From an uncultured Alphaproteobacteria bacterium (GTDB lineage Bacteria; Pseudomonadota; Alphaproteobacteria; UBA11222), in contig CAMYID010000016.1 in the NCBI GenBank assembly GCA_947258435.1, positions 143,684 through 207,683 of the forward strand: a DNA stretch of 64,000 bases, read 5' to 3'. Every line of letters begins with the position of its first letter. The first letter of the stretch is position 1. The position numbers were made by a program, and so were the translations under genes. Of this stretch, positions 52,363 to 61,357 are shown one piece after another. A model generated the notes under the pieces. It did no database searches. It was not told where the DNA came from and was given only the letters and a program-made list of their open reading frames with translations.

Positions 52363-52653
52363 TCAAACGCCGTCGAGCAGCTCCACTTCCGGCGCGCCCG
52401 CGAGACATGCACCCATTTTCTTGCCGCCTTCCTTGAAGTGGGGCGATGCGCCATGCGCCTGAAACGCTGCCATATCCTTATATTGCTCAAGTACGACATA
52501 AAGCAGCGGATCGCTTTGCGATTTGTGCAAGGCATAGAAGTTATTGCCCGGCTCATTCGCGCGCACCGCATCGGACAGTTCCCTGAACACCGCCTCAAAC
52601 TCTTCGTTCTTGCCTTCCTGGATACGGATTTTCGCAACAACACCGATTGTCAT
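52363..52653 (-). CDS. antibiotic biosynthesis monooxygenase (ABM) domain protein
   Basis: A 96-residue ABM/dimeric alpha-beta barrel protein: IGVVAKIRIQEGKNEEFEAVFRELSDAVRANEPGNNFYALHKS and LYVVLEQYKDMAAFQAHGASPHF. Members are cofactor-free quinol monooxygenases or small chaperone-like catabolic proteins. ATG 52653 follows GGGGAGGTTGGTT. It lies 45 bases downstream of the MFS gene and upstream of the FadD gene (256-base gap, no gene seen). Confidence 0.88.
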   Translation of the reverse strand: MTIGVVAKIRIQEGKNEEFEAVFRELSDAVRANEPGNNFYALHKSQSDPLLYVVLEQYKDMAAFQAHGASPHFKEGGKKMGACLAGAPEVELLDGV

Positions 52654-52698
52654 AACCAACCTCCCCTTACTGTCTTCATATTTGTTTCGCTGCCCCTA

Positions 52699-54027
52699 CT
52701 ATGCCGAATTCTTCACCCGTGCCAAGTCCTCCTTCAAGGTGCGTGCGGCCAGCAGGTAGTGAAGCCCCGACCAGAGATAGAGCGAGGAAATAATCAGCAG
52801 CGCATAGCGGAGCGAATCGATCCCGAATTCCGGCTTCAGCAGATCGCTGATGATGCCGACAATCTGCGGCCCGAACCCAAGCCCGATGATGTTGGTGACA
52901 AACAGCAGCACCGCCGCCGCCACCGCCCGCATCCGCAGGGGCGCAAGCGCCTGGGTCATGGCATAAACCGGCCCGTGATACACCGCGATGATAACCGTCG
53001 GGATCGTAAGGAACAGCAGCGCCGTATAGGGATCGGGCGAAATATAAACCCCGACTGCGAAGGGCGCGCCGATAAAAAGACCAAGTGCGGAAATCCACAT
53101 CTGCCAGCGGATATCGCGCTTCGCCAGACGGTCGGCCAGCACCCCACCCAGCACACTGCCCAGACCGCCGCCGATACCGATAATCGGCGCCAGCCAGGAC
53201 CCGATTTCCCAGGTCGGCATTTCATGGGTACGGTGCAGGAAGGAGGGCATCCACTGGATAACCCCATAACCGACAAAGGCATGCAGGGCGCTGGCCAGTG
53301 CGATATGCCGGAAAGCGCGCTGGCCCCACAGATGACGCACCACCTCGGCGACCGTGGGATGATCCCCCTCCAGTTGCGTGACGCCTTCGGAATGGCCGCG
53401 CGGCGGTTCCTTCAAGGTAATCTTCAGAATGATGGCGAGAAGGATACCGGGCAATCCGACGACGAAAAAGGCCGTACGCCAGCCGAAAAATTCATCAAGC
53501 CAGCCCCCTGCCAGAAACCCGAACAGGATACCGATCGACACACCGAGCGAATAGATCCCAAGCGCGGTACTGCGGCCATCGATCGGTACATAATCGGCGA
53601 TCAGGGAATGCGATGGCGGGCTGCCCCCCGCTTCGCCGATACCCACACCGATCCGGGCCAGCAACAATTGCCAGAAATTGGCAGCCGCCCCGCACAGCAT
53701 CGTCATCAGGCTCCACACGCTCAAAGAGATAGCGATGATATTGACCCGCGAATGCCGGTCGGCCAGCCGGGCAATCGGCATGCCGAGGGTGGCGTAGAAG
53801 GCTGCGAATGCGAAGCCGGTCAGAAAGCCAAGCGCGGTATCGCTCAAGGCGAACTCCGCCTTGATGGAAGGCAGCAGGATCGACAGGATCTGCCGGTCGA
53901 TGAAATTGAAAACGTAAACAACCGTCAGGATACCGACGACATAGCGAATATAGGGTTTACTGAATACTGTCGCCTTTTCCTCAGGCACCGCCGCGTCTGT
54001 GGACACTGGTTCATCCACGTTTGCCAT
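52699..54027 (-). CDS. MFS transporter, spinster-like
   Basis: A 442-residue, 12-helix protein: YVVGILTVVYVFNFIDRQILSILLPSIKAEFALSDTALGFLTGFAFAAFYATLGMPIARLADRHSRV at the start and RIGVGIGEAGGSPPSHSLIADYVPIDGRSTALGIYSLGV, typical of the spinster-like/hexuronate-type MFS found with aromatic and steroid catabolic genes. It probably imports an acid used by the surrounding island. ATG 54027 follows AAAGGGGGAGGCAGC. Confidence 0.9.
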   Translation of the reverse strand: MANVDEPVSTDAAVPEEKATVFSKPYIRYVVGILTVVYVFNFIDRQILSILLPSIKAEFALSDTALGFLTGFAFAAFYATLGMPIARLADRHSRVNIIAISLSVWSLMTMLCGAAANFWQLLLARIGVGIGEAGGSPPSHSLIADYVPIDGRSTALGIYSLGVSIGILFGFLAGGWLDEFFGWRTAFFVVGLPGILLAIILKITLKEPPRGHSEGVTQLEGDHPTVAEVVRHLWGQRAFRHIALASALHAFVGYGVIQWMPSFLHRTHEMPTWEIGSWLAPIIGIGGGLGSVLGGVLADRLAKRDIRWQMWISALGLFIGAPFAVGVYISPDPYTALLFLTIPTVIIAVYHGPVYAMTQALAPLRMRAVAAAVLLFVTNIIGLGFGPQIVGIISDLLKPEFGIDSLRYALLIISSLYLWSGLHYLLAARTLKEDLARVKNSA

Positions 54028-54151
54028 GATGCTGCCTCCCCCTTTTTGTTTTTCCAAGCAAAGCACCGCAAACGGCTGGCGGCAAGTAAAACCCGGCGAC
54101 CATTTGTATTAATCGATCGCCGCCGGGCTTTTGATCCGTGAACGAAAGGGC

Positions 54152-55045
54152 TCAGGACTTCTTGCGCACCTCATGCCCGAGCGCATTCTCGTAAACCCGC
54201 ATCATGGCGGTGGCATCATCGCCGCCATAGCCAAGACCACGGGCCATGCGCATCAGATTATGCACCTGCGGGCTGAGCGACAGGGGCACGGAAAGCTCAT
54301 CCGCAAGCTCCAGCGCGAGATGCATGTCCTTATAGGCAAGATCGACAGTAAAGGTCGCCGACCAGTCCCCGTTCAGACTTTTATGGGCAACCCCGCGATA
54401 GCCCATGGAATTGCCCGAGCTGTTGCGGATGACCTCGTTCAACGCCTCAGGGTCGATCCCCGCAACCGCGCCAAGCATCAACCCTTCTGCCCCTGCCGCC
54501 ATATTGCAGAAGGCGATCATGTTATTCACGATCTTGGCGATACAGCCGCTGCCCAGACCGCCCAGATGAGAGACGTTCTGACCAAAGGATTCAAAGACTG
54601 GCATGCAGGTGTCATAGGCATCCTTGTCACCGCCCACCATGATCGCGATCGTCCCCTTCTCGGCACCGATCACACCGCCCGATACCGGCGCGTCGATTGT
54701 CGTCACTCCCTTGTCGGCCAGGGTTTCAGCCACCCGGCGGATAACGGTCGGCGAGTTGGTGGAAAGATCGGCATAGATCGCGCCCGATTTGGCGTGCTCC
54801 GCGATCCCGCCCGGACCGAGCGCCACCGCCTCGACATCCTTGGGCATCGGCAAGGAAGTCATGATCACATCCATGCCCGCAATTGCATCGGCCATGGTGG
54901 TGGCGGGCTTGCCCCCGACCTCGACGCAGGCCGCCACTGCGTCCTTGCTGAGATCGAAGACGGTCACCTCAAAACCGCTTTTCCTGATAATGTTGCGGCA
55001 CATCGGCCCACCCATGTGGCCCACGCCAATAAATCCGATTTTCAT
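54152..55045 (-). CDS. 3-hydroxyisobutyrate-dehydrogenase-family oxidoreductase
   Basis: A 297-residue beta-hydroxyacid dehydrogenase: NAD(P)-binding GFIGVGHMGGPM (4-15), DAPVSGGVIGAEKGT (substrate binding, about 118-132), and GLGSGCIAKIVNNMI with the catalytic lysine. Likely substrates are 3-hydroxyisobutyrate, tartronate semialdehyde or a related 3-hydroxy acid. It fits a valine-like or side-chain degradation step. The start has GTAGGGAGTAGACGG upstream. Confidence 0.9.
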   Translation of the reverse strand: MKIGFIGVGHMGGPMCRNIIRKSGFEVTVFDLSKDAVAACVEVGGKPATTMADAIAGMDVIMTSLPMPKDVEAVALGPGGIAEHAKSGAIYADLSTNSPTVIRRVAETLADKGVTTIDAPVSGGVIGAEKGTIAIMVGGDKDAYDTCMPVFESFGQNVSHLGGLGSGCIAKIVNNMIAFCNMAAGAEGLMLGAVAGIDPEALNEVIRNSSGNSMGYRGVAHKSLNGDWSATFTVDLAYKDMHLALELADELSVPLSLSPQVHNLMRMARGLGYGGDDATAMMRVYENALGHEVRKKS

Positions 55046-55121
55046 CCGTCTACTCCCTACTTACTTGATTGCGTTACATGATTGATTGGTCATTATTACG
55101 GGCAATCCGTCTGCCCGCAAA

Positions 55122-55979
55122 TCAGCCCGGCAGCAAGCCGGATTGCGCGATGCCGTCAAGCGCCTTGCAGTTTTCAGCCCAGTCATAGCCCGCAAGAATA
55201 TATTTCGTACGCCGTTCGATCAGATAGCGCAGCCCGGGATCGGTGAAGATATAGGGCTGCTCGTCCAAGATCGCTTCGAGCACCTGCCGGCCGACGACAT
55301 CGGGATCAAGCCCCTTGGCAAGGGCGGCGGCGGTACCGTCCTTCTCGCTCGGTGCGACCGCGCCGCCATATTTGTCGGCACGGTTGCGACCTGCTGTGCC
55401 GATATTGGTCGCAACAATACCCGGACACAGCACCGAGATATTGAGATTGTCGCGACTATGTTCGGCCATCATGGTTTCAGAGATGCCGACGACAGCGAAT
55501 TTAGTGGCGTTGTAGGGGCCCGCGCCGCGCAGGCCGTACATGCCGGCCATCGACGCGGTATTGACCACATGGCCGCCTTCGCCATGCGACATGATGCGCG
55601 GTACGAATGCCTGCAATCCGTGCACGACGCCCCACAGATTGACATCGACGACCCAGTGCCAGTTGCGCATGTTGCAGGTCTCGGAATGCCCGCCGACAGG
55701 AACGCCCGCATTGTTGCAGACGACATGCACCTTGCCGAACTTGTCGACCGTTGCCTGGGCCGCGGCCTCCACCGCCTCCATATCGGTCACATCGACGACA
55801 ACGCCATCGGCTTCCGCCCCTTTGGCGGTCAGTTCGGCCACCGCACGATCGAGCGGCGCGCGCTCGATATCGCCGATCATCACCTTCATCCCGGCCTCGG
55901 TGAAAGCCCGTGCCATGCCAAGCCCCATACCGCTTGCGCCGCCTGAAACAAAAGCGACCTTTCCCCTGACATCCTTCAT
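55122..55979 (-). CDS. short-chain dehydrogenase/reductase
   Basis: A 285-residue classical SDR: cofactor motif SGGASGMGLG (about 12-21), NNAG (about 89-92), NTASMAG with the active-site Ser and YNATK with Tyr/Lys. It has a C-terminal extension (about 245-285) common in SDRs of steroid and long-chain catabolism. The cofactor specificity hint GDIER favours NAD(H). The substrate is unknown. It precedes the HIBADH-like gene by 76 bases in the same direction. Confidence 0.88.
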   Translation of the reverse strand: MKDVRGKVAFVSGGASGMGLGMARAFTEAGMKVMIGDIERAPLDRAVAELTAKGAEADGVVVDVTDMEAVEAAAQATVDKFGKVHVVCNNAGVPVGGHSETCNMRNWHWVVDVNLWGVVHGLQAFVPRIMSHGEGGHVVNTASMAGMYGLRGAGPYNATKFAVVGISETMMAEHSRDNLNISVLCPGIVATNIGTAGRNRADKYGGAVAPSEKDGTAAALAKGLDPDVVGRQVLEAILDEQPYIFTDPGLRYLIERRTKYILAGYDWAENCKALDGIAQSGLLPG

Positions 55980-56059
55980 CCTGTTACCCTCCCTTAATCC
56001 TTGTCCTGATTAATGATTTTCCTTCTACGCAAAACAGATACCGGCACGCGACCGGTCAG

Positions 56060-56620
56060 CTACAGCCGGAACATCAGCGCCACGCGCGGCGCAATCCCGG
56101 GCAGGCCGATCATATGCTCATGCCGGACGAGGCGAATGAACTGCGGCCCGCGTTCGGTTTCGGCCAGCGTTTCAAAACCCAACCCGCGATAGAATGGCGC
56201 ATTCCACGGCACATCCTGAAATGTCAGCAGGGTGACCCGCGACAGCCCCTCCTGATGCGCCCAGCCGAGCAGATGCTCAACCAGCGCCCGGCCCACACCG
56301 CGCCGCTGAAAGCCGGGCAGAACATCAAGCTCGTGCAGATGCAGCTGTCCGTCCACATAGCGCGTCAGGGCAAAACCGACCGGCATGTCCGGTTCGTGCC
56401 AGCGCGCCATCCACAGCATGCGATCGGAAATTGCCTGTCTGATCGCCGCCCGCGGCAGCCCCGGCAATTCATAGGCCGCCGCAAGCCCCACATCGCGATA
56501 GGAACGCGCCGCCTCGCACTCGATCAGACAGCAGGCCTCGACATCCTCAAGCGTTGCCGCCGCAACCGTGAAAAGCGGGCCGTGATCGGCATCAGGGCGC
56601 GCGCGATCCTCACCAGTCAT
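56060..56620 (-). CDS. GNAT-family N-acetyltransferase
   Basis: A 186-residue GNAT domain with the acetyl-CoA-binding motif LDVLPGFQRRGVGRALVEHLL (about 108-128) and WNAPFYRGLGFE (about 153-164). The acceptor is unknown. It starts 24 bases after the SDR gene upstream in the operon direction and lacks a clear ribosome site. Confidence 0.85.
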   Translation of the reverse strand: MTGEDRARPDADHGPLFTVAAATLEDVEACCLIECEAARSYRDVGLAAAYELPGLPRAAIRQAISDRMLWMARWHEPDMPVGFALTRYVDGQLHLHELDVLPGFQRRGVGRALVEHLLGWAHQEGLSRVTLLTFQDVPWNAPFYRGLGFETLAETERGPQFIRLVRHEHMIGLPGIAPRVALMFRL

Positions 56621-56644
56621 CGGACACTGTCATCCCGCCGGCCG

Positions 56645-57433
56645 CTAACGCGCGCAATGGCCGCCATCGATCGGCAAAATCGCACCGGTCACGAAATCCG
56701 CCTCGTCGGAGGCAAGATAGAGCGCGCCATAGGCGACATCCCAGCCCGACCCCATCTTGCGCCGCAGCGGCACCAGCCGGTCGCGCATATCGCGGACCTC
56801 TTCGCGCGACATGCCGCGCGCAGCGACATTCCCCTCGATCGCCATCGGCGTATCCATCAGCCCCGGCATAATACAGTTGCAGCGCACGCCATATTTCGCA
56901 TTCGACATCGCAATAGAGGTGGTGAGCTTGTTCACGCCCGCCTTGGAAATCTCATAGGCGGTAATGCCGCCCGACGACACCGCGGCAGCCGAGGAGATAT
57001 TGACGATGGCGCCCGACTGCTGCTCGCGCATCACCGGGATGACATGTTTGCAGGTCAGCCACATGGCTTTCAGATTGACCAGCATGATCTTGTCATAGCC
57101 TTCTTCGGACAGCGCATGCGGGGGCGCATCGCCCGCGCCGATACCGACATTATTGTGCAGGATATCGATGCGGCCCATCATCTCGCGCGCCGCCGCGACA
57201 AGTGCGACATTGGCGTCTTCCGAAGTGATATCGCATTCATGGGCAAAGGCGGTGCCGCCTTCCTTCTCGATCATATCGACGGTGTCCTGCGCGGAGTCGC
57301 GCCGCTTGTCGACGCACATCACCTGCGCCCCCTCGCGAGCGAACAGGATTGCTGTTGCCCGCCCGTTGCCGATCGTCTCCCCCGGTGTCTGACCGGCACC
57401 GATGACGATCGCTTTCTTACCTTGCAAACGCAT
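56645..57433 (-). CDS. short-chain dehydrogenase/reductase (3-oxoacyl reductase-like)
   Basis: A 262-residue SDR with an atypical cofactor motif GAGQTPGETIGNGRA (about 11-25) that has an insertion relative to TGxxxGxG, as in cis-diol and cyclohexanol-type SDRs. It also has HNNVG, NISSAAAVSSGGITAYEISK (Ser-Tyr-Lys) and the C-terminal GAILPIDGGH. ATG 57433 has GGGAGGGATTT upstream. It lies 22 bases after the CMD-family gene, so it is co-transcribed. Confidence 0.88.
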   Translation of the reverse strand: MRLQGKKAIVIGAGQTPGETIGNGRATAILFAREGAQVMCVDKRRDSAQDTVDMIEKEGGTAFAHECDITSEDANVALVAAAREMMGRIDILHNNVGIGAGDAPPHALSEEGYDKIMLVNLKAMWLTCKHVIPVMREQQSGAIVNISSAAAVSSGGITAYEISKAGVNKLTTSIAMSNAKYGVRCNCIMPGLMDTPMAIEGNVAARGMSREEVRDMRDRLVPLRRKMGSGWDVAYGALYLASDEADFVTGAILPIDGGHCAR

Positions 57434-57455
57434 AAATCCCTCCCCAGAGTGTGGC

Positions 57456-58025
57456 TCAGAAGCCTTTGACGCCCTCGTCGAGCTGCACACCGAAGCTGTT
57501 CAGCGCCATCGACACCATATTGTACTGGCCGACCGCGAACACGACATCCATCAGCTGATGTTTGTTGTAGCGCTGGGCAAGCGCACTCCAGGTCTTGTCG
57601 GAAATGAACGCATCGGCATGCAGCTCATCCACCGCGCGCAGCAATGTCGCATCGAATGCGTCCCAGCCGGGCGCATCGGGTCCGTCCTTGATACGGGCGA
57701 TTTCCTCCTCGCTCAGCCCCGCCTGCTTGCCGATCAGCACATGCTGGCCCCATTCATATTCGGCCTGGCACAGCCAACCGATCCTGAGGATCAGAATTTC
57801 ACGCTCCCGCGGCGGCAGGCTGGAGGTTTCCCCCAGCACATGATTGCCCCAGACGCCGAATTTCTTATACGCCTCCCAATGATTGGCGAGCGTACCGATC
57901 ACGTTATAGACAAGCCCGGTGCCGAAATCATGCTCCTTGCCCTTGAAGCGGCTGAGAACCTTTGCCTGTTCCTCGGTCCATTCCCCTTCCGCCAACGGCG
58001 CAATGCGCGGTTTAGAGGTTTTCAT
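57456..58025 (-). CDS. carboxymuconolactone decarboxylase (CMD) family protein
   Basis: A 189-residue all-helical CMD-family protein with LCQAEYEWGQHVLIGKQAGLSEEEIARI (about 98-125). It has the C-x-A-E-Y-E-W-x-x-H pattern of catabolic CMD proteins and not the redox CxxC of AhpD. It may decarboxylate or isomerise a ring-cleavage lactone or act as a small catabolic accessory protein. It is first of the minus-strand island and divergent from 58268-58777. Confidence 0.87.
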   Translation of the reverse strand: MKTSKPRIAPLAEGEWTEEQAKVLSRFKGKEHDFGTGLVYNVIGTLANHWEAYKKFGVWGNHVLGETSSLPPREREILILRIGWLCQAEYEWGQHVLIGKQAGLSEEEIARIKDGPDAPGWDAFDATLLRAVDELHADAFISDKTWSALAQRYNKHQLMDVVFAVGQYNMVSMALNSFGVQLDEGVKGF

Positions 58026-58267
58026 CTGACATCCTCCCTGTTCTGTCGCGTTATATTTCTTATGAGAGATTCATATTGCCCCAAATCGGGCGGCCTACCA
58101 ACCACATTCGCGGTCGGGTAGTTTGTGGCTCGGACGGAAAAAAGGCTGAAGGTTCGATGCTACTGCCCCGGCAGTTGCGAAATTTCCCCCCCTGGCCTTT
58201 GATATCTGGGACACAGTCACCAACTCAGCCAGTGAGTGGTGCAATTCGTTACGGGAAGGCAAGGCGG

Positions 58268-58777
58268 ATGTATGAAATCGGCACGCTTATCACGGTCAAT
58301 GACAAGATGCAGACAGATTACAGCTATGAGATTACCGCGCCGGCAGGCAAACGGTTTGCCGAGGGTTTTGAACCGCATTTCTCACCTCAGCAGATGCTTT
58401 CGCTCGGTGTGTTCGAGGGGAAATACTGCAATGACTGCCGCGGCGAACTGCCCGAAGACTGGTTCACCGAAGCGAAGTTAAGTGACACGCCCGATCCCGA
58501 GCGCAATTATTTCGGGGTAAAAAGCCGCAAGCCACTTTCCTATTGGCGCGAAAAAGGGTGGATCCACGGCCCGGACCCGCGTGGCTGGTTTCAATGGTAT
58601 TGCCGCTATTATCTCGGCCGCCGGCTTGCTGAAATCGATGAGATCCAGATAAAGCGCTGGCGCAGTTTCGCGCGCCACGCCGGACAGATCCGCGCCAATT
58701 GCGAACCGGGCGATATTTTCTGCCGCCCGAGGCAACGCCAGGCCCTGCTGCAATGGGCCTATGATCCGTTTATATAA
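58268..58777 (+). CDS. conserved protein of unknown function (MYEIGTLITVNDKMQ family)
   Basis: A 169-residue soluble protein. The N-terminal MYEIGTLITVNDKMQTDYSYEITAP, the middle FEPHFSPQQMLSLGVFEGKYCNDCRGELP and the C-terminal half rich in Trp/Arg/Tyr (GWFQWYCRYYLGRR and QRQALLQWAYD) are a pattern I recognise as a widespread conserved hypothetical in bacteria, without a known function. Cysteines in CNDC and CEPGDIFC could bind metal. ATG 58268 follows GGGAAGGCAAGGCGG; an earlier in-frame ATG at 58076 adds unlikely sequence. Confidence 0.85.
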   Translation: MYEIGTLITVNDKMQTDYSYEITAPAGKRFAEGFEPHFSPQQMLSLGVFEGKYCNDCRGELPEDWFTEAKLSDTPDPERNYFGVKSRKPLSYWREKGWIHGPDPRGWFQWYCRYYLGRRLAEIDEIQIKRWRSFARHAGQIRANCEPGDIFCRPRQRQALLQWAYDPFI

Positions 58778-58881
58778 GCGCCCTTTCTTATCGGCTCATT
58801 TCGGGACAGGCCGTTATCTGGCATTGCGTCGGGCCTGCCAATCGCAAACCGGGGCCCGCCGGATCAGCACCCACCGGCAAC

Positions 58882-59214
58882 TTACCCTTCGTCATTGCCT
58901 TTCGGGCCTTCGTCATTGCCTTTCGGAAACGAGCCGAAGGGAAATGGCCGGTCGTCGCGCATAAACGCGATAAAGCCAAGCGCTTCTCCAAGATAAAGCA
59001 GAAGATTGCGCGTGAACCCGGCAAGCTCGCTATTCTTGTCGTTATTCAGGGCAACGAAAATAAACTGTAGCGCGCTGAGCAGTAAAATCGCCCAGAAAGC
59101 AAGATACGCCAGAAACGCAAAGCCAAGCATATAGAGAAGCCGTTGCCATAGGGGCATGGTTTTCTCGGCCTCAATCTCGGGTGTTTCAGATTGCGCAGTA
59201 TTTTCATCGCTCAT
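58882..59214 (-). CDS. DUF4389 membrane protein
   Basis: A 110-residue protein with one or two membrane helices (LLYMLGFAFLAYLAFWAILLLSALQFIFVAL, about 26-56) followed by LAGFTRNLLLYLGEALGFIAFMRDDRPFPFG, the DUF4389 pattern. The function is unknown. The ATG at 59214 has AGAGGACGATCTCG upstream. The end is a duplicated PKGNDEG heptapeptide encoded by a 21-bp tandem repeat. It follows the rhomboid gene by 111 bases on the same strand. Confidence 0.85.
   Translation of the reverse strand: MSDENTAQSETPEIEAEKTMPLWQRLLYMLGFAFLAYLAFWAILLLSALQFIFVALNNDKNSELAGFTRNLLLYLGEALGFIAFMRDDRPFPFGSFPKGNDEGPKGNDEG
58886..58927. repeat. 21-bp tandem duplication at the DUF4389 C-terminus
   Basis: Two copies of a 21-base unit (58886-58906 and 58907-58927) differ at one position and are in frame, doubling the terminal KGNDEG motif. 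Confidence 0.85.
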
Positions 59215-59325
59215 CGAGATCGTCCTCTTCCGGATATTCCTGCATACTACCGCTGAAAGGGTCGCCCCCGCGACGGCTGCTCCTATCATCTGGGCATTCC
59301 CTTGGCGTAATTTCAAGTGCATGCT

Positions 59326-60087
59326 CTAATCACCCCCATCGTGAGGCCAGCGGCGGCGTCCGGCAAACAGCGGCACGATCAGAAGCCCCGCCAGAAATCC
59401 GCCGATATGCGCTTGCCAGGCAATTTGCACCGCCTGGGCACCAATCTGGCCGACAAACAGGCCAACTACCGCATTCAGCCCCAGCCAGACAGCGCAGACA
59501 ATCAGCAACCGACGATCATGCAAGGGCACGATCATTACGATATTCAGAGCCTGCCAGGCCGGTCCCGCCAGGGCACCCAGGCGAAATGCCGCCGCCATCA
59601 ACCCCGACACCGCCCCCGATGCGCCGATCATCGGAATCATGGACCCTTGCGCAAAAATCAGGTGAAACACCGCCCCGCCAACCGCTGAGCAGGCCGCCAG
59701 GAGCAAAAACCGCCCCCAGCCGCATTGCCGCGCGACGGCCGAACCGAAAGCCAGCAGAAATGCCCCGTTAATCAATAAATGCGGGAAATTGGCATGCAGC
59801 AGGGCATGCGTCAGAAAAGGAGCCGCCGCGAACAGCAAACCGCCGGGAAAATCGTAAATTTCCCCCATAAATTCAGGTAGATAGCGCCCCGGCACCAGGC
59901 CAAACAGCAATATCACCCCATAGCTCCAATCCGACGGCAGCAGAATCCTCACGACATGCAGCACAACCAGCAGGATGGCTGACACCGAAATCACTTTCGG
60001 TACGCGAAAGACGGGTTGCTTTTCCTCACCCACGCGCCCGCCCCCCTGAATTCGTGATGCGCCTTGAAAGAAGGGCACCCTTTGCAA
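59326..60087 (-). CDS. rhomboid-family intramembrane serine protease
   Basis: A 253-residue membrane protein with about six helices. The catalytic serine is S157 in IGASGAVSG and the histidine H227 in AWQAHIGGF. The stabilising FPHLLINGAFLLAFG (HxxxN) precedes them in the second helix. It cuts substrate proteins within the membrane. The N-terminal 25 residues may be over-extended; a GTG (V19) is an alternative start. No substrate is evident nearby. Confidence 0.88.
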   Translation of the reverse strand: MQRVPFFQGASRIQGGGRVGEEKQPVFRVPKVISVSAILLVVLHVVRILLPSDWSYGVILLFGLVPGRYLPEFMGEIYDFPGGLLFAAAPFLTHALLHANFPHLLINGAFLLAFGSAVARQCGWGRFLLLAACSAVGGAVFHLIFAQGSMIPMIGASGAVSGLMAAAFRLGALAGPAWQALNIVMIVPLHDRRLLIVCAVWLGLNAVVGLFVGQIGAQAVQIAWQAHIGGFLAGLLIVPLFAGRRRWPHDGGD

Positions 60088-60518
60088 GGGTGAAACCGGT
60101 TACCTGCATCAGATGCGGGTGAATCGCTAACATGTCTGTCTTCCCGAACTGGCGCTGCGGCGCGCACTCTGCGGCGCGCGCGAGCATTTCCAACAGCCAA
60201 AATCGCGCCGCAGAACATCGTTTCTGGCCAAATTGCGACAAGCGAACAGCAAACTGCACCCAAATACCACGCCCGCTGGTCGCCAAACTGTCAATTTAGT
60301 GCTATGGCTTTGCAAATTCTTATTATTAATCGGGGTATTGAAACCATTGGGCTGGCTTTTTGCTGATGATGCTCCCTGCACACTGCTGTATCATTAACCG
60401 GCGACACCCTGATGTGAATAAGGGGCATGTGAATAAGGGGCAGATGCTATCGCAGTGAGGTCAGGTTGAAAAAGGGGATTGCCTGACCTGGATTGCTCCG
60501 CCAAAGGTCCTCTCTGGA
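60088..60518. other. intergenic region upstream of the FecR/TPS genes
   Basis: A 431-base gap with no supported gene. It contains an AT-rich patch (60320-60340, ATTCTTATTATTAAT) that may hold the FecR promoter, a TTAACC (about 60393) and a perfect 15-bp tandem duplication ATGTGAATAAGGGGC at 60412-60426 and 60427-60441. Confidence 0.6.
60412..60441. repeat. 15-bp tandem duplication
   Basis: ATGTGAATAAGGGGC occurs twice head to tail, about 80 bases upstream of the FecR-domain gene. It could be a duplicated regulator site or slippage. Confidence 0.85.
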
Positions 60519-61325
60519 ATGGTTTCATCGAATCAGGTGCGGATTGTGCAGCTTAAGTTAATCGCGGCAAAAATTACCTTCGTCTCACAGCTCTGTCTTG
60601 CCGGCATTCTGTTAAGCAGCGTTCAGGCCGGGGCGCAACCGCAACCTGTCGGAAATGCTGAGGCGATTGTCCGCATTGTCGAAGGCGTGATGAATGCGGA
60701 TACACGTCGGCTGCGGGTTGCCGACGAGGTTTTCAGCAATGAGGTAATCGCCACCCGCGCCGACAGCGCCTCCAAGATCCGCTTTCTGGACGATACCATG
60801 CTGACCGTGGGACCGAACTCAAAGGTCACGCTGGATGAATTCGTGTATGACCCGAACAGTCAGAATTCCAAGATGGTGATCAACACCGCCATCGGGGTTG
60901 CGCGGTTTGTTACCGGAAAAATGGGCAGCGCCTCTTACAAGATTGCAACGCCAACCGCGACCATTGGTGTGAGGGGTACCGTATTCACCGTTTTCGTTGC
61001 CGCGAATGGCGCGACCAGCGTCGTGGTGGAAAATGGCGCGGTCAATGTTACCGGACAGAACGGGTTGCCCGTTGATGTCCCGGCCGGACTTGCCACCAAT
61101 GTTCAACCGGGCGCACCGCCAAGCGATCCTGCCCCGCCCGATGCAGATACCGAAGCGCAAATTGCCGAAATGGATGTGACGCTTATTCTGGGTGACGACG
61201 GCAGCGGCGGCGATGGCGGCGACAATACGGGCGGCGCGAGCGATGCCCCTGAAGAGGGGGAGGAAGAGCTGCTGGAAATCATGGATGAAACCGAAGAGTT
61301 AAGAGAAGCCGGCTGCGGCTGTTAA
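60519..61325 (+). CDS. exported FecR-domain protein of the two-partner secretion locus
   Basis: A 268-residue protein with a signal peptide (hydrophobic segment FVSQLCLAGILLSSVQAGA, about 21-39). Its FecR domain (about 65-180) contains DEVFSNEVIATRADSASKIRFLDDTMLTVGPNSKVTLDEFVYDP and ATIGVRGTVFTVFV. An acidic, glycine-rich tail ends in CGC. Unlike classical FecR it has no anti-sigma N-terminus and no sigma factor nearby; it is a periplasmic/surface FecR protein of the type found with large adhesins. It precedes TpsB and TpsA. Confidence 0.88.
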   Translation: MVSSNQVRIVQLKLIAAKITFVSQLCLAGILLSSVQAGAQPQPVGNAEAIVRIVEGVMNADTRRLRVADEVFSNEVIATRADSASKIRFLDDTMLTVGPNSKVTLDEFVYDPNSQNSKMVINTAIGVARFVTGKMGSASYKIATPTATIGVRGTVFTVFVAANGATSVVVENGAVNVTGQNGLPVDVPAGLATNVQPGAPPSDPAPPDADTEAQIAEMDVTLILGDDGSGGDGGDNTGGASDAPEEGEEELLEIMDETEELREAGCGC

Positions 61326-61357
61326 TCTGCGCCCCATTTCGGGGGCTGAAAAGCAAA

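Noticed and set aside
52306..54141. A 611-codon plus-strand frame opposite the ABM and MFS genes
   Set aside because: Shadow of two recognisable families on the minus strand; no domain in its own translation.
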